A DNA stretch of 16,708 bases from Pseudomonadota bacterium (GTDB taxonomy: Bacteria > Pseudomonadota > Gammaproteobacteria > Steroidobacterales > Steroidobacteraceae). The notes under the pieces are model-generated. The model saw only the letters and a program-made list of their open reading frames with translations. It did no database searches and was not told where the DNA came from. A program made the position numbers and the translations under genes. Position 1 is the first letter of the stretch. Each line of letters opens with the position of its first letter. Below, in pieces: positions 7,747 through 14,200 of this stretch. The stretch spans positions 1-16,708 of the forward strand of contig JAKAFQ010000027.1 in assembly GCA_021817875.1 (NCBI GenBank). Reading direction: 5' to 3'.

Positions 7747-7762
7747 GTTGATTTAAATCAAC
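7747..7762. promoter_or_regulatory. FNR/Anr-type box (perfect palindrome)
   Basis: GTTGATTTAAATCAAC is a perfect 16-bp palindrome containing TTGAT-N4-ATCAA, the consensus half-sites of FNR/Anr oxygen-responsive regulators (CRP-superfamily sites differ in having TGTGA-type halves). It lies 77 nt after the GT2-GtrA stop and about 162 nt before the PEP-CTERM start. That fits upstream regulation of the PEP-CTERM gene. Binding is inferred from sequence only. Confidence 0.65.
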
Positions 7763-7791
7763 AAACATCGAGTCCGCAGACACTGCCGAAT

Positions 7792-7803
7792 CACTGGACA
7801 GTG
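7792..7803. promoter_or_regulatory. Short palindrome upstream of the PEP-CTERM gene
   Basis: CACTG-GA-CAGTG is an inverted repeat centred about 98 bp upstream of the predicted sigma-54-dependent start. This distance suits an upstream activating site for a bacterial enhancer-binding protein, but the arms are only 5 bp. Another CACTG occurs at 7781. Confidence 0.3.
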
Positions 7804-7869
7804 TACAAATATGTCAGCTTTTCTTACATGCGAGTCTAAATACGGGCGCAAAACGTTGACTGCGTGTCA

Positions 7870-7885
7870 TGGCTTGGATTTTGCA
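7870..7885 (+). promoter_or_regulatory. Sigma-54 (RpoN) -24/-12 promoter
   Basis: TGGCTTGGATTTTGCA carries the invariant GG and GC dinucleotides separated by exactly 10 bases, an intact TGGC at -24 and a T-rich TTTTGCA at -12 (consensus TGGCAC-N5-TTGCW). Transcription would begin near 7896, giving a leader of about 28 nt that contains the GGAG Shine-Dalgarno sequence of the PEP-CTERM gene. RpoN-dependent PEP-CTERM genes are known from floc-forming proteobacteria, which supports the reading. Confidence 0.7.
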
Positions 7886-7923
7886 GGGTGCGGGCGGTGC
7901 AAAAATTCATGCGGAGATACGCT

Positions 7924-8556
7924 ATGAGACTCGTTCGAGACGTTCTGCTGCTCGGCACGATGCTGGTCGGCCTGGGGGCGGCGCCGGCTTTCGCCGGACA
8001 GATCAACTTCGACAGCATTGCCACGTCGAGCTGGACATCGGTGCCGACGAACTACGCTGGTTTCACGTGGGATTCGAACTGGGGCGTGGGAAACATTTCC
8101 TGGTATAACAATTCGTATGCCAACCACGCGAGCTTCCCGAGCAATCCCAACGCGGCTTTCAACAGTGGCACGGCGGAAGTCGGCGGTCCGGTCCAGCAGG
8201 ATCTGTTTGCCGCGGCGCCGACGGTGTTCACCGGCGCGATGTTCTCGACCTGGGATGCATACGATGCGCCCTATCCGGGAGTTGCTTCCTCCAGCATCAC
8301 GGTTCAGGGCTGGAACGGCTCGACGCTCGAGTGGACCGCCAGCGAGAATCTGAGCTCGAACTTCACCAGCCTGTCGTTCGGCAGCCAGCCGGTGACGCAG
8401 CTCACCTTCCTCAACGATGGCACGGCGGGGCATTACTGGCTCGTGGACAACATCAACTATTCCACGGTGCCGGAGCCGGCCGGGCTGGCGCTGTTCGGCG
8501 GGGGTCTGCTCGTGCTCGGCGCGGGGTTCGCAATGCGCAGGAGGCGCGCGGTCTGA
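7924..8556 (+). CDS. Secreted PEP-CTERM sorting-domain protein
   Basis: A 210-residue exported protein. Residues 1-24 are a signal peptide (MRLVRDVLLLGTMLVGLGAA, cleavage likely after AFA). The body (25-180) is rich in Ser, Asn, Thr, Trp and Tyr and probably an all-beta domain of the kind common in PEP-CTERM proteins. The C-terminus is the tripartite exosortase signal: VPEP at 182-185, a hydrophobic helix to about 204, then RRRR at 205-208. An exosortase (not in the window) would cut it and attach the product to the surface or release it. GGAG 7 nt upstream supports the ATG at 7924. An in-frame GTG at 7864 would overlap the sigma-54 site and disrupt the signal-peptide layout. The molecular role of the mature domain is unknown. 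Confidence 0.9.
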   Translation: MRLVRDVLLLGTMLVGLGAAPAFAGQINFDSIATSSWTSVPTNYAGFTWDSNWGVGNISWYNNSYANHASFPSNPNAAFNSGTAEVGGPVQQDLFAAAPTVFTGAMFSTWDAYDAPYPGVASSSITVQGWNGSTLEWTASENLSSNFTSLSFGSQPVTQLTFLNDGTAGHYWLVDNINYSTVPEPAGLALFGGGLLVLGAGFAMRRRRAV

Positions 8557-8595
8557 CCGCCGCGGCTTCTGGCCGGCCCTCGCGCGCGAGGCGGG

Positions 8596-8615
8596 GGCCG
8601 GGCCAGGGCCCGGCC
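8596..8615. terminator. GC-rich hairpin downstream of the PEP-CTERM gene
   Basis: GGCCGGGC and GCCCGGCC arms flank a 4-base loop, 40 nt after the PEP-CTERM stop and about 60 nt before the end of the convergent TMEM175-family gene. It lacks a T-tract on either strand, so it may be a weak bidirectional terminator or an mRNA 3' stabiliser. Confidence 0.4.
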
Positions 8616-8676
8616 GGTGGCCTGGGCGCCCGACAACGGAGGAGCGCCGCGCGCCCCCGACGCCCGATCGAGAAAT

Positions 8677-9264
8677 CTAATCGCCGGTGCGGTCAGACAA
8701 TATCCGCTCGATGCGCCGGTCGGGAATGAGCCAGAAAACCGCGACCAGGGCGTAGAGGCCGAGCGAGACCCAGCGGGCGAGGCCGGCGAGCGCGATGGCG
8801 ATCAGGTAGAGCAGGGGCGAGAGCTTGCCCTTCCAGTCGGTGCCGAGCGCCTGGCGCAGCAGCGAGTGCCGGCCCTGGGTGGCGATGATGCGCCGCTGCA
8901 GGATCCACCAGGCGAGGGCCGCCATCAGCAGCACCACGCCGTAGAACGCGGTCGGCACGGATGCGAAGTGATGCTCGCCCATCCAGCCGGTGGTGAACGG
9001 GATGAGCGAGAGCCAGAACAGCAGGTGCAGGTTGGCCCACAGCATCCCGCCGCTCACCCGGTGCACGGTGTGCAGCAGGTGGTGGTGGTTGTTCCAGTAG
9101 ATGCCGAGGTAGATGAAGCTCAGCAGGTAGGTGAGCAGCACGGGCACGACGGGCGTCAGCGCCCGCAAGGTCGTCTGCTGCGGGATCTTGAGTTCCAGCA
9201 CCATCACCGTGATGATGATGGCGATGACCCCATCGCTGAAGGCTTCCATGCGGTCGGTGCCCAT
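8677..9264 (-). CDS. TMEM175-family (DUF1211) potassium channel
   Basis: A 195-residue membrane protein of the bacterial TMEM175 family, whose members conduct potassium. The family hallmark is at the very N-terminus: R5 and the F9-S10-D11 triplet in RMEAFSDGVIAIIITVMVLE. About six hydrophobic segments follow, including YLLSFIYLGIYWNNHHHLLH (46-65) with the usual conserved Trp-Asn-His pattern, and WANLHLLFWLSLIPF (76-90). The length matches bacterial family members, which carry one six-helix repeat and assemble as tetramers. GAGG 7 nt upstream supports the ATG at 9264. It stands alone and is convergent with the PEP-CTERM gene. The physiological role in bacteria is not established. Confidence 0.92.
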   Translation of the reverse strand: MGTDRMEAFSDGVIAIIITVMVLELKIPQQTTLRALTPVVPVLLTYLLSFIYLGIYWNNHHHLLHTVHRVSGGMLWANLHLLFWLSLIPFTTGWMGEHHFASVPTAFYGVVLLMAALAWWILQRRIIATQGRHSLLRQALGTDWKGKLSPLLYLIAIALAGLARWVSLGLYALVAVFWLIPDRRIERILSDRTGD

Positions 9265-9606
9265 CGGTTCGCCTCGTGCCGCTGCCGGTGACGGCCGATT
9301 GTAGGCTTCGGCGGCGGACGGCGGATGGGCGAAGGAGCCGCTCGTCGCCGATGCGCGTCGCGATCCGCCGGTCGATATCGCGGCGTCGTGGACGGTGGGG
9401 CCGGAGTCCCTGCGCGGAAGGGACGGTAAGACACTCCCGCTAAATAGGCAATAAAATCAAGTCAGTGCAGGTGCATTGCAGATCATCTCGAAGCCATAAC
9501 GATTGTCGGCAGGCTGAGGCACGACCGGTGACCGGCGCAGATGCCGGGCGCTCGGCCCGCGCCGGGTGAAGCCCGGCGGCTATTTCCGGCATTGCTCGAG
9601 GCGAGG
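9265..9606. other. Intergenic region between TMEM175-family and carbonic anhydrase genes
   Basis: A 342-bp gap between divergent genes. It contains an AT-rich patch (about 9439-9462, with TAAATAGGCAATAAAATCAA) that could hold a promoter element, and a GC hairpin at 9560-9578. I saw no convincing ORF or RNA gene. An in-frame ATG at 9541 would extend the carbonic anhydrase by 22 residues, but that extension does not look like family sequence. Confidence 0.5.
9560..9578 (+). promoter_or_regulatory. Leader hairpin before the carbonic anhydrase gene
   Basis: CGCCGGG-TGAAG-CCCGGCG forms a perfect 7-bp stem with a 5-nt loop, ending 28 nt before the chosen start codon. It may influence translation or be a chance product of the high GC. 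No T-tract follows. Confidence 0.35.
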
Positions 9607-10251
9607 ATGTCATACTGCGGGGTCATGGTGACCGCCGCAGAAGCCCTTCAGCGCCTCAAAGACGGCAACCGCCGGTTCATCGAGCGGGTGCGCAGCCACG
9701 AGGCATCTCTCGGCCCCTCACCGCGGATGGTCCTGACGCAGGAGCAGAAACCCATCGCCATCGTGCTCGGGTGCTCCGATTCGCGGGTGCCTGCGGAGAT
9801 CGTATTCGATCAGGGGCTCGGGGACCTGTTCGTCATCCGGGTGGCCGGCAACATCGTCGCACCGTCGCTGATCGGCAGCGTGGAATTCGCGGCCTCGCAG
9901 TTCGGCACCCGCCTGGTGGTGGTGCTGGGGCATAGCCACTGTGGCGCCATCGCGGCCACCCTGGAGGAGCTGCGGCGCCCGGCGGAGAATCAATCCCCGA
10001 ATATCCGCTCCATCGTCGATCGGGTCCGTCCCTCGGTGGAGGTCCTCCTGAAGACCGAGCTGAGCCACGACGAGGAAGCGCTGACCCGGCACGCGGTGCG
10101 CGCCAACGTCGGGGTGTCGGTGAGCCACCTGCGGCACGGCTCGGAAGTGCTCGAGCGTCTCATCCGCGAGGAAGGCCTGCGGGTGGTGGGCGCGGAGTAT
10201 TCGCTGGAGACCGGCGAGGTCGAGTTCTTCGACGGCGGGGCCGACGGCTGA
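9607..10251 (+). CDS. Beta-carbonic anhydrase
   Basis: A 214-residue cytoplasmic zinc enzyme interconverting CO2 and bicarbonate. The zinc ligands and catalytic dyad are present: C56, D58 and R60 in CSDSR, and H109 and C112 in GHSHCGA. The flanking sequence ALQRLKDGNRRFI near the N-terminus and VIRVAGNIV (77-84) are typical of bacterial beta-class enzymes. Length is normal. The start is uncertain among ATGs at 9541, 9607 and 9625. I chose 9607 because it leaves a short leader before the conserved ALQRLKDGN helix and has GAGG 5 nt upstream. It appears monocistronic and faces a small coiled-coil gene in convergent orientation. Confidence 0.93.
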   Translation: MSYCGVMVTAAEALQRLKDGNRRFIERVRSHEASLGPSPRMVLTQEQKPIAIVLGCSDSRVPAEIVFDQGLGDLFVIRVAGNIVAPSLIGSVEFAASQFGTRLVVVLGHSHCGAIAATLEELRRPAENQSPNIRSIVDRVRPSVEVLLKTELSHDEEALTRHAVRANVGVSVSHLRHGSEVLERLIREEGLRVVGAEYSLETGEVEFFDGGADG

Positions 10252-10359
10252 GGCAGGCGGGACTGCTTCCGCGGCGCTCTGCCGTGGCAGGGCCGTGATC
10301 GGCAGGACACAGCGAGGCGGACATGGGAAAGGTCTGCGCCGCTCCAGGCCGCGCGAGGC

Positions 10360-10386
10360 TCCCGGCCGCCCGGCGGGGCCCCGGGA
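10360..10386. terminator. Possible bidirectional GC hairpin between convergent genes
   Basis: TCCCGG at 10360-10365 can pair with CCGGGA at 10381-10386 around a GC-rich loop, between the carbonic anhydrase and the coiled-coil gene ends. It has no T-tract and is only a weak candidate. Confidence 0.25.
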
Positions 10387-10391
10387 AGGGG

Positions 10392-10748
10392 TCACGGTGT
10401 CTTCCGAATCGCGGGTTGGTGGGGCCGTATCCTGACCGACTCAGGACAGCCCTGCGTGCTGCACGCCGTCGGCAGGCTCGGCGATCGCTGGGCGATCCCA
10501 AGGATGGCAGTCAGGAGTGCCCGTGACATCACGATCAGGAATCCGGCCAGCGAGCGGAATCGATTGGCAGATTCACACTGCATTGCCCTGAGCCCACTGC
10601 GCATTTCGCTGCGCAGGCTTTGGAACTCGCTGTCCATCTCGCCGCGCACCCGGCGCAGGTCCGTCTGGATGTCGCCCACATCCGAGCGGATGTGCGTGAC
10701 ATCGGATTTCAGTCTTGAGCCGTGCGGATAGAGATTTTCGTCAGTCAT
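10392..10748 (-). CDS. Small coiled-coil protein with one membrane segment
   Basis: A 118-residue protein of unknown function. Residues about 12-65 form a charged heptad-like helix (LKSDVTHIRSDVGDIQTDL and FQSLRSEMRSGLRAMQ), consistent with a coiled coil. A hydrophobic segment (about 67-86, LAGFLIVMSRALLTAILGIA) follows, then a polar 30-residue tail. The arrangement resembles small membrane-anchored coiled-coil proteins such as the DUF1640 or XhlA-like types, but I cannot assign a family. The frame is open upstream to 11105, yet protein-like composition begins only at the ATG at 10748, preceded by a weak GGTGATC Shine-Dalgarno. An inverted repeat lies about 45 nt upstream of the start. Confidence 0.65.
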   Translation of the reverse strand: MTDENLYPHGSRLKSDVTHIRSDVGDIQTDLRRVRGEMDSEFQSLRSEMRSGLRAMQCESANRFRSLAGFLIVMSRALLTAILGIAQRSPSLPTACSTQGCPESVRIRPHQPAIRKTP

Positions 10749-10791
10749 GCTGATCACCGCTGCCACGGTCGTGTGTGCGTGTTGGTTAACT

Positions 10792-10840
10792 GTCAGTGTG
10801 ACGTCTGCTGCGACGTGCGCTATCGACGTCGTATACTGAC
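10792..10840. promoter_or_regulatory. Imperfect inverted repeat upstream of the coiled-coil gene
   Basis: The left arm is GTCAGT-GT-GACGTC (10792-10805) and the right arm GACGTC-GTAT-ACTGAC (10825-10840). Each arm has two matched 6-bp blocks, separated by 2 and 4 bases, and a 19-nt spacer lies between the arms. It could be a bipartite operator or a stem-loop in the leader of the minus-strand gene. Confidence 0.45.
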
Positions 10841-11067
10841 GAGGTTCGAAGAGTGGGTCGTCCAGAGACGTCATACAGGGTGCGGACGGCTCGAGGCGTT
10901 TCCTGAGTTCCGTTTGCGCAACAGCGCAGGACAGGCTGTGGCCGGCACCGGCGAAGCATTCCTCCCGGCAGATTGAAACGGTACTCGAGCGGGTCGAGTG
11001 ATTGAGTCTGCTGAGCGGCGAGCGTGTGGCCTCCAGAGTCGGCCGCGCAGCGATGACGGTGACGCGA

Positions 11068-11092
11068 GCAACCCCTCGTTCGGGGGGGTTGC
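11068..11092. other. Strong hairpin in the S53 gene upstream region
   Basis: GCAACCCC (11068-11075) pairs perfectly with GGGGTTGC (11085-11092) around a 9-nt loop. It is 207 nt before the peptidase start. No T-tract follows. It could belong to a structured leader or be a terminator remnant; I recognise no known riboswitch class. Confidence 0.35.
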
Positions 11093-11299
11093 CGGCCACT
11101 GCCACTTACGGGAACGATACGCGGCATGGTGCGGCGGGGGTCGCATCTCAATTCGGCGGGTGAATTCCGAAGAGGGGGATCCCGGCGCATGGGATGCCGG
11201 TCGCCGCAATCGTCGCTTGGAGGGATGCTCAGCCTGTCTTGAGACCAGCCGTCGATTTCTGCCAACTTCCGGAAATAATCTCCGGACCAGGGAAATGCG

Positions 11300-14200
11300 A
11301 TGAAGAAGAACAGGAAGAACAATGGGTGGCGCCGTGCCGTGCTGATCGGCGCGACGCTGATCGGGTGGGGGACGGGCCCGGCAACGGTGCTCGCGAGGCC
11401 CGCGGGGCGACTGCCCGGCAGCGTCATCCCTGCTCTCGCCCGCGCCCGCAGAGTCGCCGTATCGGCCCCGGAGGCGCATCAATCCCTGACGCTCACCCTG
11501 GTGTTGCGGCGTACGCATCCACGCCGATTCAAATGGTATCTGCACTCGCTCTACGACCCGAGGTCGCCGCACTACCGGCACTTTCTCTCAGGACGCGCGC
11601 TGGCGGATCGGTTTGGTCCGTCGCGAGCCGAGTATGCGCGCGTGCTGCGTTACCTGCGCGCCCAGGGGTTTCACGCAGTCGCAGGCTCTGCGGATCGCCT
11701 GACGGTTACCATGCGCGCGAGCCGGGCGCGGATCGAGCGTGCACTGCGCATCCACATCGGCGACTACCGGATCGGCGAGCGGCGCTTTTACGCCAATGAT
11801 CGCGCGCCGTGGCTGCCGGCATCGATCGCCCCGGGAGTACAGGCGATCGTCGGCCTCTCGGACTTCGCGCAGCCGGCGCACATCGGCTCGGCGGAGATCC
11901 TCAGTCAATTTCCACCGCAAGAGGAGGGCACGGAGGCCTATACCTGCTGGCTTGCCCATCGCGTCCACAATGGGACGACGATTGCGCCCGCAGGGGGCCT
12001 GGTCGGACCGCTCGCAGGGTTGGACACCATGGGGGCTGACGCGGCGCTGACACTGGTACTGACCACGCTGAATTTCCAATGTGCGACGGATGAGCTGAAT
12101 CTGGTCGCGGCATACGCCGCCGGCGTCCAGCCGACCTCGGATCATCAGATCGGAGTGCACTCCACCCGGCGCTTCATCCGATCGGCGGCGAGCTCGAGCT
12201 CGGGCACGGGCTCAAGCCTGCCGGGAGCGGGAGAAACCGTCGGACTGCTGGAGTTCGACACCTTCCATCCTTCGGATGTGCAGAACTACCTCAACCTGAT
12301 CGGACTCGGCTCGAGCTTCGGCAACCTCTCGGAGGTCGCGGTGAACGGTGGTGTCAGCACGCCGGGCTCGGGGGAATCCGAGGTGCTGCTCGACATCGAC
12401 GCGGTGATGAGCGAGGCGCCCGGCGCCAAGGTGGTGGTGTTCGACGGGCCGTTCCAGGGCAGAGGCACCTTTCAGTCCATGCTGAATGCGATGATTTCCG
12501 CCGGTGTCAACGTGATCTCCAATAGCTGGGCGTATTGCGAGAACGAGACGGACCTCGCCGACGTGCAGAGCATCAACTCGATCCTGCAGACCGCCGCCGC
12601 TGACGGCATTACGGTGGTGAGCGGCGCCGGAGACCATGGCAGCACCTGTCTCGACGGCGCTGCCAACACCATTCCCGTCCCGGCGGACGCCCCGTATATC
12701 ACCGCGGTCGGTGGCACGAGCGCCCAGCCGAATCTGCTCGGCACCTATGGCAGCGAGACCTGGTGGAACGGAGCCAACGGCACGCCGCCGACCGGGCAGG
12801 GTGGTTTCGGGGTGAGCCGCTTCTTCCCGGCGCCCGCCTACCAGTCCTCGCTGAGCAGCTCGACCATGCGGTCCGTGCCGGATGTCAGCGCCCCGGCCGA
12901 TCCGCTGCACGGCTACCGGATCTGCCAGGCCGATGCCGGCGGCTGCCCGACCACCTGGCTGTATGGGGGCACGAGCGTTGCGGCGCCGATCTGGGCGGGA
13001 TTCGTCGCGGTGCTCGATCAGGCGCTCGGTAAGCCACTCGGCTTTCTCAATCCGATTCTCTATCCGCTTGCCGGCAGCGGCGCGTTCCATTCCGCAGCGT
13101 CGATGGGCAGCGACTTCGCGCACGTCGGCCTGGGCTCGCCCAATGTCGGTGTGCTCAAGGAAATCCTCGCCGGTCAGACCCCGGCTGCGCCGGTGCTCGC
13201 CGACTCGGCCATCCGCGTGTTTCCACTCATCGCCACGGCAGGCACCACCTCAGCGGGCGTCGCGGTGCTGCTGCGCGATGCGAACTACAATCCGGTCAGC
13301 GGACAGAGCGTGACGCTGACCGCCAACAGTGGCTCGCATGCACAGATCGTCGCGGTCGACCCGACGACCACCGCGGACAATGGCGCCGCGCTGTTCACGG
13401 TGACCGACAGTGTGCCCGAGGTGGTGACTCTGACGGCTTCGACATCGGGTGGCGCTCTGCCGAGCACGGGTACTCTGACGTTCGTTTCGCCGCCGGCCGC
13501 CTCCGGCGGCATCAACGTATCGCCGACGCTGGTGACCGCGAACGGTTCCGACACCGCCACCATCACGGTCACGCTGAAGGATGCGAGCGGCAATCCTTCC
13601 CCCGGCAAGATCGTGGGACTATCGCAGGGTAACGGCGCTTCGCAGATCTCGGCGACCACCGCGACCACGGACGCGACGGGCACCGTGAGCTTCACGGCCA
13701 CGGACGAGACGGCGGAGACCGTGACGTACACGGCGACTGACATCACCGACGGCAACCTGCCGGTTCCCGGCAGCGCCCAGGTGCAGTTCACCAGCGCGTC
13801 CGGGCCGCCTCCGTGCAACGTCGGCCTCGGTACCGCCGGCGCCGGTTACACGGTATCCACGTTCGCGAGCGGCTTCTTCTACAACGCCAGCTGCATCGGC
13901 CCGGTCGGAATCGCCTTCGATCCGCAGGGCGATCTGCTGGTCGGCGACGCTTCCAATGGCAACCTGTACCAGTTCAGCCCCGAGGGCGGCAGCGCCGATC
14001 CCGGCCATCTGATCGGCACTCCATTCGGGAGCTCCGTGCAGCTGAGCGGTCTGGTTTTCGGGCGGCATGGCTCACTGTACGCGAGCGCCAGGGCGGGAGG
14101 CCTGTGCACCGCAACAAACGACATTGCCCAGCTCGACCCCAGCACCGCTCAGATCATCCGCCAGCTGAATGCCCCGGATTCTTGCGTATTGGGGTTGGCG

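Larger units (their letters stand above)
10749..11299. other. 551-bp intergenic region upstream of the S53 peptidase gene
   Basis: No convincing gene was found. The open frames here are low-complexity, Arg-rich shadows. It contains an inverted repeat at 10792-10840, a short hairpin at 10983-10999 (ACTCGA-GCGGG-TCGAGT) and a strong hairpin at 11068-11092. Promoters for both divergent genes must lie here, but no clear -35/-10 pair could be fixed. Confidence 0.5.

Noticed and set aside
7864..7923. GTG start giving a longer PEP-CTERM protein
   Set aside because: It would overlap the sigma-54 site and put 20 extra residues before a good signal peptide; the ATG at 7924 has its own GGAG.
11194..11217. 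GG-N10-GC match (TGGGATGCCGGTCGCC region) as a sigma-54 promoter for the S53 gene
   Set aside because: Only the dinucleotides fit. The -12 side is not T-rich and the -24 side lacks TGGC, so chance is likely at this GC content.
10786..11427. Minus-strand open frames upstream of the S53 gene
   Set aside because: They have Arg/Pro/Ser-rich low-complexity translations without motifs and partly overlap the S53 signal-peptide coding region.
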